Assembly (NCBI RefSeq): GCF_900111355.1
Contig: NZ_FOHA01000009.1
Location: 1 to 64,000 of the forward strand
Source: Isobaculum melis
GTDB lineage: Bacteria > Bacillota > Bacilli > Lactobacillales > Carnobacteriaceae
Direction: 5' to 3'
Length of the DNA: 64,000 nt
Below, in pieces: positions 42,624 to 52,320 of this stretch (positions are counted from its first letter, which is position 1; each line of letters starts with the position of its first letter). Made by a program: the position numbers and the translations under genes. Under the pieces are notes generated by a model. It was given only the letters and a program-made list of their open reading frames with translations. It was not told the origin of the DNA and ran no database searches.

Positions 42624-45600
42624 TTATTCAGTTTTTTTGCTTTTTCTGATGAAAAATACAAATGCAGCGATAATCGCTGTTCCACCAAGTAGATTAAACC
42701 AGATAGAATGCGTTATTTCTCCTGTGCTTGGTAGTTTTGCTTGCTCAGAAGTTGTTTTTTCTGACTCTTTTTCACTTGTAGCAGACTTGTCTTTCTCTTC
42801 ATCTTTGACCACAGTTACTGTAATATCCGTTTTAAGAATACTTTCATTGCTTGGTTCAGCATTTCTAGTTTGCGGTTGACTTGGTTGTGGTGTATGTGAA
42901 ATTGTCACTTGGTATTTACCTGGTTCGCTACTCTCAGCTAATGCTTTCATATCTATATCAATTGGTTCAAGTTGCTCCCCTGTTTCATCATTCCAAGCTT
43001 TTGCCTGACTACGTGCTAGAATTTCTGATGCTAACGTTTGATCTTGTTTTAATTGATCCACTTCTTTTGTTGTAAAGCGTAAATCATCTGCTTGAATTTT
43101 CCAAATCTCTTCTGCAATTAAGTCTTTCCAGACTGCTTTAAGAGTAAGCCCACCAGCCGGCATTGGAATTTCTCCACTCAGGATAATTGTACCATCAGAC
43201 CAGCCCATAAATTGGAAACCTGGACGTGTTGGTGCTGTTACTGAATTTAAATCAACCGTACTATCTGTTGGTGCAATAATATCTGTTGGTTGGCTAGTTG
43301 ATTCTCCTCCATCAATATCAAAAGTGATTGTTTGATCGTCTGCTGTCCATTGTGCAATCAACATTGCACCTCCAGCAGGAACTTTGAAGCTTTCACCAAC
43401 TGCTATTGTTTCAATTGTCCAGCCTGTGAAGCTATAACCAGCTCGTGTAGGATTGGTAACAGTTGTCATATCTACATCACTATCTGTCAGAGCTTTAATT
43501 GTTTCTGGTTGGCTATCCATATCTCCACCATTTACATCAAAGTGGATTTCTTGTTCTTCTGCTTGCCATTGTGCATCTAAGATGAAACCACCTGCTGGCA
43601 TTTTAATCTTACCACTGATAGCTGTATCTTGATGTTTCCAGCCTTTAAAGGTATAACCTGGACGTGTTGTTGTGATTTCATCCAAATCAATTTCACTATC
43701 TGTTTTTGCTGTAAGAGAGGCTACGCCACCGCCACCATTGGTATTAAAATGAATCACTTGGTCATCTGCTGTCCATTTCGCTTTTAATTCCAAGCCACCT
43801 GCTGGCATTTTAATCGTGCCACTGACTTGTTTTGCTTCATTAAACCAGCCGACAAAAGTGTAACCTGCCTTAGTTGGCTTCGCAACTTGATCCAGATTGA
43901 CATTGCTATCTGTTACTTGGACAATATCAGCTGGCTGAGTGCTCATATCGCCGCTATTCACATCAAAAGTGATCGTTTGGTTTTCTGCTTTAAAGGTTGC
44001 AACTAATGTCATATCTTTAGCTGGTTGTTGATCCGTTGTAAAGTTCCATTTTGTTTGGGTTGGTGATACTACCCAACCATCAAAACGATAACCTGCTTTG
44101 GTAGGTGCTGTTGGTTCTGTGATTAATTCTCCAAATTTTGATTGTATATCAGTTAATGTTCCTTGATTGTCAAAGGTTACTGTATATTGATTGACCGTGT
44201 ATCTCGCATAAAGATTCACTTCATTTGCTGGCATTTTATTTTTAGTAAAGTCCCATTTAATGCCCGCTGTTTCCGCTGTATACCAGCCAGTAAAAGTGTA
44301 CCCAACTTTGGTTGGCTCAGCTGGTTCATTGGTTAATTGATCATAAGTAACAGGAGTTGTACTGATTAACTGACTATCTACATAATAATTTATTTGATAT
44401 TGATTAATCTTAAATCTTGCATATAGTTTCATCTCTTTAGCTGGCATTTTTCCAGTTGTAAAATCCCATTTGTTACCATCTTTAGCCGCATCATACCAAC
44501 CGTCAAAAGTATATCCTGTTTTTGTTGGGATGGTTGGTTCTGTCAACACGCTATCAAAATCGACTTTCGCTGTTTCTTGTGTGCTTCCTTCGACATCGTA
44601 AGTCACTTGATATTGATTCACTTCATATTGTGCATAAAGTGTCGTATCAGCTGTTCCAGCAGTATAAGGGAAACTAACTTTATTCCCATTTGTAGCAGCT
44701 GTATACCAACCTTTTAAAGAATGACCTGTTAGAACTGCTTCTGGCTCTTCTTTGATGGTATCATTCGGATATTTTGAAATGATTGGATTTGCTGTACTAC
44801 CAATACCTGGGTTAAGAGTAATCTTAATTGGTGTAATAAATCCAGCATTGATTTTATCGAAATTGGTGCTACTTGGTTCTAAATTAGTTGTTGTTGCTTG
44901 CGTATGATCTTTGTTTGCTGTTGGTGTTGAACCATTGGTTGTAACAGGAGCAAAGTGTATACTATCATCATTGGTTGGATTGACAAAAACAATATCTACT
45001 TTTTGTTTTTTATCTAGTCCAATAAATTCATACGAACCAGCAATTCCATTTATTTGGGCTGTAGTTGTAGTTGTGATTAACTCTTTCGTTCCTGCTTTGT
45101 ATGCCAGTACGGTTACACCATTTCTACCTAATTCCCCAGCATCTTGTATACCATTTCGATTTTTATCATCAAAAACTAATCCTTTTACTGCACCTGTTTG
45201 CAAACGAATCGCAATCGGTTCACTTGGCTTATAACCCGTTGTCCCTGGCAATTCACGATAAATTCTCGCTGAATAAATATTGATGTTGCCAGCATTTTTA
45301 TCTGCATCTTCATCTGTAAGAGCTAATGGGAATGAGATATTATCTGTCTGTCCATCTGCAATATTGTCTGGGGTTTCAATTTTCACCATTCGTATGTCTT
45401 CTTTAGTTGCAATTTCATTCCATGCTTTGAATTTAGGTGAGTCTTTATCTGTTTCATAAGTTGTTGCGTAGGTGATTTTATAACTTAATAAACCAGTTGC
45501 TGATACTGGTGATAGGATAGATGCAGTCCAACTAAAGGCCTCTTTCTGTAAATGCTCAGATGGATCAAATTCATCTACTGTTTTAGGCGTTAAATTTGTT

Positions 45601-48245
45601 TTTTCGCCATCCTTTGGAATTGGAATCAGTGCCGTATAGCCTTTAATCGTATTTCCTGAATTGTTTGCGACTGTTAGTTGATACTTCGTATTACCGCTTG
45701 GGTTTAGATCAAGTATTTCCTTATCCGTCTCATAGTCATAACTTACCCAAGGACCATCATTAATGTTTGCAGCTGATGTTACTGTAAAATCTTGTTGTGC
45801 TTTGATGCTCAACGCTGTATTTGTATTTAATACACCAATTAATTTATTGGTATCACCACTACCATCAACATTAAATTTATTTTTATCTGTATTATACGCT
45901 CTACCATAAGCTGTAGATAAAATATCCTTATTTATTGGCTGGAATAAAACCAATTCACCAGTGGGGATACTAATTGTTGGTGCATTTGTTTTAATTTTAG
46001 CTTTATAGTTAATTTGAATATTAGGTTGATTAGCGCCTTCTGCTGCCCCGTAACCTAATAACACATCTGGTAATAACAATTTATAGACTTTATTCCCTTG
46101 ATTATCTTTTGATTCAGAGATAAGTAAACTGCCATCAGATGCACGATACTCCTTTTTCCCCCATTTGACAACAATGTCATTCTTACTAATTTGTAAATAG
46201 TCGCCCTCTCGTAGATAGACTTCAAAACCTTTTACCAAGTAACTACTATTTGTCCCAGTTTCCACATAACCTGAATGATAAAAAGTAGCAGATAAGTCGA
46301 TTTCAGAACCAGCAAAATGACTAGATTTAGAGAAATTATGGGATGTTTGATAACCAAATCTCCCACCATCTTTTATTGTGGTATGAGAGATTGCTTTTAC
46401 TGCATTTTCACTATCAAAGTCTCCATCAGCTTTGTCTACAATTGAGACTTTTGCTGAAAACACATGATTTTCTGGCTCTTTTAAAATACGTCCATAATAC
46501 GCAAGATGTGTATAACCTAAAAACCATCCATTCGATGTTTTATAACCTGAAGGAAGAGAAGGAATATCGTAGGTAAGCTCTGAAATAAATTCATCAGGAT
46601 CCGTCACATCTAGAGTTGCTAAAGAAATATATGCTCTAGCAGCATTTCCTTCTCCAGCTGGAACACCATTTCTTGATGCAATCGTTTTGATATTTCCTTT
46701 CGTCGTTTTAATGCGAATATTCTCCGCTTTCCCTCCTATTGCGGTTGGGATATGAACAGATTTAACCCCAATATGAGAATCATCAAAAGTCAAGCGCAAG
46801 GATTGATTTGTCACTTCTCTAGGTTGTTGATTGGCTAAAACAAAATTCCCTAAAAATGCATAATCGGTCACTTCATTACTATTTAATTTTGAAAAGTTAA
46901 TATCTTGTCCGGAAACGGTTAACTTGTTCTCAAAGTCACCAACAATACGTATCATTTGGCTTGAGAATCCACCAGGATAAGCTGTATCAACTCCATACGG
47001 TTGACTTGTGCCAGTTCCGCTAATTGTAAGTGTAGTATCAGGATTAGCTTCCTCATTCACTGTAACTTCTACATCAAATCTCATATTTAAACCGATAGAA
47101 AATTCTTTAAGTGTTAGTATCACTAATGTATTGTTTGGATCAGTCGTTTTATCAATCGTGTAGGCTAATTGCTCTAGCTTTAAATTAGTTCCAGAAGGTA
47201 GCTTAATTTTTTCAAAAGTTAATCCTTTAGGAATTTTAATTGTATACTTAGCTTCCTTAACAAGTTGCCTAGAAACTTCAAAGCCACTACCTCTAGCCAA
47301 CATTTTGTATGCAAAAGTCAAGCTGTCTCCATTCATCGCTGTAACTTCTTTTGACTCAATATAAGCCGATACAGTTGTTTTATTGCCATCAATTGTTAAT
47401 TTTTCTAAGGATTCCTTATCCGCAATATGTTCTTGACCAGCTTCTTCATAGGTGGATTGCACTTCAATTGCTTGATTAAAATCTCTTGATTTTTCAAACA
47501 ATGAAAAGCCAAGATCAAGTTTAATTGGAATCTCAAATTGAACCGAAGTAGTTCCTTGTGCAATCTCATACTCTAAAACACCACTATTGATAGATTTCCC
47601 ATAAATAGGGGCATCTACTTGATAACGACCATTTATTAAAACGCCTTGTAACTGTGTTGGTAAAGTACTGCTATCAAAAGTCCAATCAGTTACCGAACCT
47701 TTATTTACTAATCCTGGAGCTGAGGTAATTGCTAAACCTTCACCAATTTTAATGCGAACTTTTCGGTTTGTAACAGTTCCTGAACTGCTAAATTTTGTGT
47801 CTACTTTTAAAATCCTTGGTACACCTGATAAAGAAACAAAATTAAATTTTAAATTTGTTTGACCAAATAAATCAGTTCCATCAAATGAGGCAAAGCCTGC
47901 TGCATATGGGACAACTGAATTGTTAATAATTGGTTGTTCTTCATCTTTTGTTAGAGGAAGTGATTCACTTATTTTTGGTTGTTCAAGGATAGGTAACTCA
48001 CGATTATCTGTAGGCTCTTCTTGCTGATCAACGCTGTCTTCCTCTACATGATTGACTTCTTCCTCAGTTAATTTTTCCTCTTTAGGTTTTTCTTCCTTCA
48101 TTTCTGATTCTGGAAGAATATCAACTACTTCTCCCTCTATCTGTTCTTCATTCTCATTAGCATATGTAAGTATTCCTGTCTGTGTGCATACCATTGAAAC
48201 AATGGCAGTAATCATCAATAGTTTTCCAAATATATTTTTCTTCAC
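42624..48245 (-). CDS. Giant LPXTG-anchored adhesin with SdrD-B and InlB-type repeats
   Basis: The 1873-residue protein has a signal peptide (to about residue 28), an acidic Glu/Pro stretch, and a long beta-rich region (about 75-1010) resembling Gram-positive adhesin folds. An SdrD-B-like module follows (from about 1019, GLVFDDKNRNGIQDAGELG, a calcium-binding type). Eight InlB B-type repeats come next (about 1140-1710), the first four near 65 residues and the last four near 72 with KMPAGG. A linker and LPSTGE (about 1838) with hydrophobic tail and RKSKKTE end the protein. Sortase should anchor it. The start is GTG after AAGGAGCG. It lies downstream of a two-component system on the same strand. 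Confidence 0.92.
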   Translation of the reverse strand: MKKNIFGKLLMITAIVSMVCTQTGILTYANENEEQIEGEVVDILPESEMKEEKPKEEKLTEEEVNHVEEDSVDQQEEPTDNRELPILEQPKISESLPLTKDEEQPIINNSVVPYAAGFASFDGTDLFGQTNLKFNFVSLSGVPRILKVDTKFSSSGTVTNRKVRIKIGEGLAITSAPGLVNKGSVTDWTFDSSTLPTQLQGVLINGRYQVDAPIYGKSINSGVLEYEIAQGTTSVQFEIPIKLDLGFSLFEKSRDFNQAIEVQSTYEEAGQEHIADKESLEKLTIDGNKTTVSAYIESKEVTAMNGDSLTFAYKMLARGSGFEVSRQLVKEAKYTIKIPKGLTFEKIKLPSGTNLKLEQLAYTIDKTTDPNNTLVILTLKEFSIGLNMRFDVEVTVNEEANPDTTLTISGTGTSQPYGVDTAYPGGFSSQMIRIVGDFENKLTVSGQDINFSKLNSNEVTDYAFLGNFVLANQQPREVTNQSLRLTFDDSHIGVKSVHIPTAIGGKAENIRIKTTKGNIKTIASRNGVPAGEGNAARAYISLATLDVTDPDEFISELTYDIPSLPSGYKTSNGWFLGYTHLAYYGRILKEPENHVFSAKVSIVDKADGDFDSENAVKAISHTTIKDGGRFGYQTSHNFSKSSHFAGSEIDLSATFYHSGYVETGTNSSYLVKGFEVYLREGDYLQISKNDIVVKWGKKEYRASDGSLLISESKDNQGNKVYKLLLPDVLLGYGAAEGANQPNIQINYKAKIKTNAPTISIPTGELVLFQPINKDILSTAYGRAYNTDKNKFNVDGSGDTNKLIGVLNTNTALSIKAQQDFTVTSAANINDGPWVSYDYETDKEILDLNPSGNTKYQLTVANNSGNTIKGYTALIPIPKDGEKTNLTPKTVDEFDPSEHLQKEAFSWTASILSPVSATGLLSYKITYATTYETDKDSPKFKAWNEIATKEDIRMVKIETPDNIADGQTDNISFPLALTDEDADKNAGNINIYSARIYRELPGTTGYKPSEPIAIRLQTGAVKGLVFDDKNRNGIQDAGELGRNGVTVLAYKAGTKELITTTTTAQINGIAGSYEFIGLDKKQKVDIVFVNPTNDDSIHFAPVTTNGSTPTANKDHTQATTTNLEPSSTNFDKINAGFITPIKITLNPGIGSTANPIISKYPNDTIKEEPEAVLTGHSLKGWYTAATNGNKVSFPYTAGTADTTLYAQYEVNQYQVTYDVEGSTQETAKVDFDSVLTEPTIPTKTGYTFDGWYDAAKDGNKWDFTTGKMPAKEMKLYARFKINQYQINYYVDSQLISTTPVTYDQLTNEPAEPTKVGYTFTGWYTAETAGIKWDFTKNKMPANEVNLYARYTVNQYTVTFDNQGTLTDIQSKFGELITEPTAPTKAGYRFDGWVVSPTQTKWNFTTDQQPAKDMTLVATFKAENQTITFDVNSGDMSTQPADIVQVTDSNVNLDQVAKPTKAGYTFVGWFNEAKQVSGTIKMPAGGLELKAKWTADDQVIHFNTNGGGGVASLTAKTDSEIDLDEITTTRPGYTFKGWKHQDTAISGKIKMPAGGFILDAQWQAEEQEIHFDVNGGDMDSQPETIKALTDSDVDMTTVTNPTRAGYSFTGWTIETIAVGESFKVPAGGAMLIAQWTADDQTITFDIDGGESTSQPTDIIAPTDSTVDLNSVTAPTRPGFQFMGWSDGTIILSGEIPMPAGGLTLKAVWKDLIAEEIWKIQADDLRFTTKEVDQLKQDQTLASEILARSQAKAWNDETGEQLEPIDIDMKALAESSEPGKYQVTISHTPQPSQPQTRNAEPSNESILKTDITVTVVKDEEKDKSATSEKESEKTTSEQAKLPSTGEITHSIWFNLLGGTAIIAAFVFFIRKSKKTE

Positions 48246-48273
48246 TAGTTTACGCTCCTTCTTACATTTAATA

Positions 48274-48341
48274 ACTATATCTTACAAACAGTACTGTTAT
48301 CATTCAAACTGTTTTAAAAATACTTTTGTGTAATTTTGTGT
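48274..48341 (-). promoter_or_regulatory. Adhesin promoter region with tandem direct repeat and palindrome
   Basis: On the minus strand TATAGT (48279-48274) is a -10 box with a weak -35. The palindrome ACAGTACTGT (48288-48297) is in the spacer. Two TTTTGTGT copies (plus-strand 48324-48331 and 48334-48341) with a 10-bp period lie about 57-74 bases upstream of the predicted start, as expected for an OmpR-type activator. Confidence 0.55.
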
Positions 48342-48354
48342 ATTCCAGGATAAA

Positions 48355-49071
48355 CTATGGCTTCATAACAAGATGTACAACTTGCTTCACTAATTTAGAG
48401 GTCATCAAATATTGAATAACGAGACAAAGTAACGGTAAGAAAAGGAGCAATAATAAGGTTATTTGTATCAGAACTACTGCTTGGGTTTCAAAATGTGACC
48501 AAGTAATCGCTCCTTTATCAGCATAAGTTTCTGACCAATCTCCTATATTTTTCTGATAAAAATGTTGCATTTTGATTTTGGTAGTATCTAGTACTTCTAC
48601 GTTGACTTCTGTAACAAGTCCATCAATGGCTTCAATTGTTAAAGCATAATTTCCTGGTTGCGCTTGAATTTCCTGTTCATGAACGCGAAGGATTGGCGCC
48701 GAATCCCCTGTTCGAATATTCCAAGCATACGCATTGGTTAGAGCCAGCCATTCTTTTAAAGTTAAATGGCCAACTTGATTTGGTGTAATTTGAGTTGCAT
48801 CAGCATTGATTGCATACTGTCCTTTTTCTTTCGTATTTTCACCAATCACTGTACATCGTATTTCTTTTTCAATTACCTGATTGTTTTGTTTAAATTTAAT
48901 GCTTACTGGATAGGTTCCTGGCTTCGTTTGCTGTGCCACTAGTTTGGTTGTTTCTTCTACTTTTGCTTGTTCTTCTGATGGATAAATGGTTTCCGCTAGC
49001 ACGATTTTTGTTGAAGAAAATATAAAAAAGAAAAAGAGGAAGAGGACAAAGCGACTAATGATTGGTTTCAT
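48355..49071 (-). CDS. Exported membrane-anchored protein, unknown function
   Basis: The 238-residue protein has an N-terminal signal or anchor helix (FVLFLFFFFIFSSTKIVLA), two extracellular beta-rich repeats sharing a PGxYxxxI pattern (TKPGTYPVSIKF and AQPGNYALTIEA), and a C-terminal membrane helix (about 200-225) with a basic tail. The related wording in the adhesin (EPGKYQVTISH) suggests the two share a domain type. Its start overlaps the histidine kinase gene by 17 bases, so it belongs to that operon and may be an accessory sensor or cell-wall partner. No named family is recognised. Confidence 0.75.
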   Translation of the reverse strand: MKPIISRFVLFLFFFFIFSSTKIVLAETIYPSEEQAKVEETTKLVAQQTKPGTYPVSIKFKQNNQVIEKEIRCTVIGENTKEKGQYAINADATQITPNQVGHLTLKEWLALTNAYAWNIRTGDSAPILRVHEQEIQAQPGNYALTIEAIDGLVTEVNVEVLDTTKIKMQHFYQKNIGDWSETYADKGAITWSHFETQAVVLIQITLLLLLFLPLLCLVIQYLMTSKLVKQVVHLVMKP

Positions 49072-50485
49072 TTTTTACACCTACCATTTCAAAAGGAATG
49101 GTCAATTTTAGCAACACGCCTTTATCTTTTGGTTCAAAGCTATATGTGCCACGATACTGATCAATCATACTTTTAATCGTATACATTCCCACTCCCGTAC
49201 TAAAGCTGTTGGTTTCATTTTTAGTAAAGTAAAATAAATCAAATACTTTAGGAAAATCAATCTTCGAAGTATCTTGCTTATCATTGTATGCCTCAATATA
49301 TAGTTGGTTTTCCATTTCATAAATACTTAAAGAAAAATCTCCACCTTCATCTGTATATTGGCAAACATTTGACAGAATATTATGCATCAGTTGTTTAAAT
49401 TCTATGGAACTCATTGAAATAATTAAATCTGAAGGAATATCAATTAAATAATGAATCTTTTGTTTTTCAAAAGTTTTAGAAAAACGTTGTAAGCTTTCTC
49501 GAACAATTGTTAAAACATTGAATGCACTCTTTTGACGATCTAAACTGTCATATTTTGTATGCATAAAGTGTAACAGCTCTTTAATTTCAGAAAATAGCTT
49601 ACGGTCATCAAGCAATACTTGATCTAATTGCTCTACCAAAAATGAATCATGTAAATAACTATTTCTAATGCTTTCAATTTGCAAAGCACTTGCACTAAGT
49701 GGTGTTTTTAAATCGTGAACCAAGCTACTAATCATTTGCTCTTTATAGATTGAATATTCTTTTTGTGCTTGTAATTCTTTTTCTAAGCTTGAATATTTCA
49801 CACCAATTGTATCCATTTTTTCTTGTAAATCACCTGTAAACAGGATTAATTCGTTTGAAATAGCATCATATTCTGTGTCACGATTATTCTGATTCTGATG
49901 TATTTCTGACAATTTGAAATCTTTTAATTTAAACAAGTTATCCCTGAGACGTTTAATCGGTGTGACTAAATTACGGAACATCGTCATCACTAAAATTGTG
50001 ATAATCACAAATAAAATCATAATACCAATCGCTAAGAATAGGACGATTTTATGAAAAAGGGTTTGAGGATCCATTCGATAAATTGCCAGCCAAACTTGAT
50101 AGGTTTGATTTTTTCCTTTTAATTCATAAGCACTATAGTATGTAAAATTCTTGTCACCCGCCCATTGATTGAGTAAATCAAAATCATAAATTGGCAGTGT
50201 GCCATAATGCTCTCCTTGTTCACCAATTGTTACAAGTTCAATTTCTTCATTTTTTCTAAATTCATTTAAAGCCTCATTTATCTGAGGCTCTTCTTCAGTG
50301 GTGACAATTGTTGCAACCTGTTCCTGAATCATTTCAATTCTCTTATCTTCCATTGCCTGATAAACAGCAGGAACATTATACACAACCAGACTTAATAAAA
50401 TAATTGTGACAAAGTAAATAACACTAACTAAATAAAAGGATTTCCGCCATAAATAGACTTTTCTTTTTTTATTCGAACCATTCAT
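49055..50485 (-). CDS. Sensor histidine kinase
   Basis: Two membrane helices (about residues 14-36 and 144-170) enclose an extracytoplasmic sensor of about 105 residues. A HAMP linker, a dimerisation/phosphoacceptor motif SSLVHDLKTPLSASALQIES near residue 255, and an ATPase domain with N-box QLMHNILSNVCQY and a G-box STGVGMYTIKSM follow. It should phosphorylate the response regulator encoded upstream, whose gene it overlaps by 17 bases. The ATG at 50485 follows GAGGTG inside the regulator's last codons. The signal is unknown. Confidence 0.92.
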   Translation of the reverse strand: MNGSNKKRKVYLWRKSFYLVSVIYFVTIILLSLVVYNVPAVYQAMEDKRIEMIQEQVATIVTTEEEPQINEALNEFRKNEEIELVTIGEQGEHYGTLPIYDFDLLNQWAGDKNFTYYSAYELKGKNQTYQVWLAIYRMDPQTLFHKIVLFLAIGIMILFVIITILVMTMFRNLVTPIKRLRDNLFKLKDFKLSEIHQNQNNRDTEYDAISNELILFTGDLQEKMDTIGVKYSSLEKELQAQKEYSIYKEQMISSLVHDLKTPLSASALQIESIRNSYLHDSFLVEQLDQVLLDDRKLFSEIKELLHFMHTKYDSLDRQKSAFNVLTIVRESLQRFSKTFEKQKIHYLIDIPSDLIISMSSIEFKQLMHNILSNVCQYTDEGGDFSLSIYEMENQLYIEAYNDKQDTSKIDFPKVFDLFYFTKNETNSFSTGVGMYTIKSMIDQYRGTYSFEPKDKGVLLKLTIPFEMVGVKNETNH

Positions 50486-51137
50486 AACCAACACCTCTAA
50501 TTGAATAAATACTGGAAAGTTTTAGCTTGGTTCGTAAATTTTTAATGTGATTATCTACATTTCTTGAATCAACATATTTAGGATTTGTTTGCCAAATCTC
50601 TTTAATGATTTGTTCTCTAGGCAACACTATATTCTTATTTTTCAGGAAAAACAGTAAGAGTTCATATTCCTTTAGCGTTAACTCTATTAACTGATTGTCT
50701 CGGTAAACATGTCGTTCTCTCAAGTTCACTTTTATATTTTCTTTATTTGAATACACCATTTCTTGTTGTACAGTACTTTCTTCTGATAAAACTTTTTTAA
50801 TTCTCTGCAATAACACACTTAAAGAAGCAGATTTTTTTATGTAGTCACTGGCATTTAATGTCAGTCCTTTGACTTCATCATCGTCATTATCTGAGCCTGT
50901 TAAAATGATGACCTTTGCACGCTCATCTATTTTTTTGATGAGTGATAGAAATTGAAGACCATCAATAGACACCATTTTCAAATCACTGATAATCAGTTGA
51001 AAGGGTATGCGATTAAATAAGCCCAATCCTTCGGCTGCATCATTAGCTAAAAAAACTTCATAGCCTTCAGACTCAAGAAGATTTTTAATGACTATTTGAT
51101 AGCGTGAATCATCATCAACAAATAAAATTTTTATCAT
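50469..51137 (-). CDS. OmpR/PhoB-family response regulator
   Basis: The receiver domain has FVDDD, the phospho-acceptor Asp in LIISDLKM, LTG and the conserved Lys in YIKKSAS. The C-terminal winged helix (about 130-222) contains LTLKEYELLLFFLKN and NVDNHIKNLRTKL. The ATG at 51137 follows AAAGGAAA; a frame extension to 51176 is not supported. It is first in the operon with the kinase and the membrane protein. Direct repeats upstream of the adhesin and MarR genes are candidate binding sites. Confidence 0.93.
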   Translation of the reverse strand: MIKILFVDDDSRYQIVIKNLLESEGYEVFLANDAAEGLGLFNRIPFQLIISDLKMVSIDGLQFLSLIKKIDERAKVIILTGSDNDDDEVKGLTLNASDYIKKSASLSVLLQRIKKVLSEESTVQQEMVYSNKENIKVNLRERHVYRDNQLIELTLKEYELLLFFLKNKNIVLPREQIIKEIWQTNPKYVDSRNVDNHIKNLRTKLKLSSIYSIRGVGYEWFE

Positions 51138-51357
51138 TTTCCTTTTTCTCCTTCGTTCTTTGTTATTAAGTTCCATTATTTTTTAGTTTTCTTATCAAAT
51201 GATTTTTTCTATTTACTTATTCAAAATATCATATTTCTCCTAAAAAATAAACTTTAAATCTCATTTTTATTATTTCATTGTAGTTTTACCCTGATTAATC
51301 TCCAAATAAAAACGCATCTAACTCTACTGATATACTGTTTTTCTAGAGAGTAAAAAA

Positions 51358-51413
51358 AAAAATAAGCTGATAAAATAACATTTGTAATTTGTCATTTTAC
51401 CAGCTTTTACTTT
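51358..51413. terminator. Terminator of the MarR gene
   Basis: An AAGCTG-TAAAAT-ACA/TGT-ATTTTA-CAGCTT stem with two or three mismatches is followed on the minus strand by a long T run. The rest of the 300-base gap to the response regulator holds no gene that I can see. Confidence 0.75.
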
Positions 51414-51471
51414 TTTATTATTTTTTTCAAAACTAAGTATTAAAAATTAATTTTCACTATATCTATCTCTT

Positions 51472-51972
51472 TTATTTAAATCCGCTAATATAATTCATTG
51501 TTTCCTTATCACAATAATGATGCACAATATGGTGTAAATCAACAAATGATGGTTTAATTCCAATATCATGTTCAGCGCTATCTAAAATTTCTCCAATTGA
51601 AAAATCTGCATGTTTCATTTGTCCCGTAATCTTGTCAATAAATTCTTCTCCAGCTGCTGTTAATGCCACATTGGTCACACGAGAATCTTGTTGGTCTTTC
51701 ATTAATTTCACTAAACCATCTTTTTCTAGTGACTTACAGTTATTCATTGCAGATGAAATATGCATCAACCCTAATTGGGCAATTTCTGAAACACTACATG
51801 TCTGTTTTTGCTTTAAAACGGTTAAGACATCATAAATTTTTGATGTAATACCATTCTCATGACAAATTTCTTCAAAATCTGTTTCTAAGATACGACCAAA
51901 AACTTTGCTTAAATAATATAAATAATGAAAATGACTAACCTCACGGCTATCTCTTTTTGCTGTATACTCCAT
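51472..51972 (-). CDS. MarR-family transcriptional regulator
   Basis: The 166-residue protein has the MarR fold: a winged helix with ITSKIYDVLTVLKQKQTCSV, LMHISSAMNNCKSLEKDGLV and the wing DQQDSRVTNVALT. The pattern is like ScoC/Hpr-type members. The ATG at 51972 follows GGAGG at eight bases. It is upstream of the two-component operon on the same strand but separated by a terminator. Its promoter shares a direct repeat with the adhesin promoter, so it may be part of the same regulon. Confidence 0.87.
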   Translation of the reverse strand: MEYTAKRDSREVSHFHYLYYLSKVFGRILETDFEEICHENGITSKIYDVLTVLKQKQTCSVSEIAQLGLMHISSAMNNCKSLEKDGLVKLMKDQQDSRVTNVALTAAGEEFIDKITGQMKHADFSIGEILDSAEHDIGIKPSFVDLHHIVHHYCDKETMNYISGFK

Positions 51973-52024
51973 TTTAGCGGCCTCCAATATTTTCTAATTC
52001 AGTATTTTTTCTGATTTCTTTATT

Positions 52025-52098
52025 TGTATATATTGATTTTACAAAGTTTCAAGTGAATATACAAAGTTTTTTCGGGCTACTTTTGTGTCTTTTTGTGT
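52025..52098 (-). promoter_or_regulatory. MarR gene promoter with tandem direct repeat
   Basis: On the minus strand TTGAAA (52052-52047) and TATACA (52030-52025) are spaced 16 bp. Two TTTTGTGT copies (52081-52088 and 52091-52098, plus-strand reading) with a 10-bp period lie 63-80 bases upstream of the predicted start. A second direct repeat TACAAAGTTT (52040-52049 and 52060-52069) has a 20-bp period. Confidence 0.55.
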
Positions 52099-52200
52099 GA
52101 TTTGTTACAAGAAAAACATATTTCAACTTTTTTCTAAGGTGACTTTAAAATATTTGGCTATACTTTCTATCAAAATAGTATCTAACTATTAAAAATAATT

Positions 52201-52262
52201 GGAGGCAATAAGGGGACGAGACAAAACTCAAAAAGTTTTATCTCGTCCCCTTAATTGCTTCT
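52201..52262. repeat. Long near-perfect intergenic hairpin
   Basis: GGAGGCAAT, AAGGGGACGAGA and AAAACT pair with AGTTTT, TCTCGTCCCCTT and ATTGCTTCT, giving about 27 paired positions with single-base bulges and a five-base loop. No T run follows on either strand. It resembles the GGGGTTGAGACAAA hairpin after tcyP. Confidence 0.7.
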
Positions 52263-52320
52263 AAAAAGGCATAAGTTGCCTCCGTAAACGGTGGACAAAA
52301 GGCAGGTTCGGTCTGCAATT

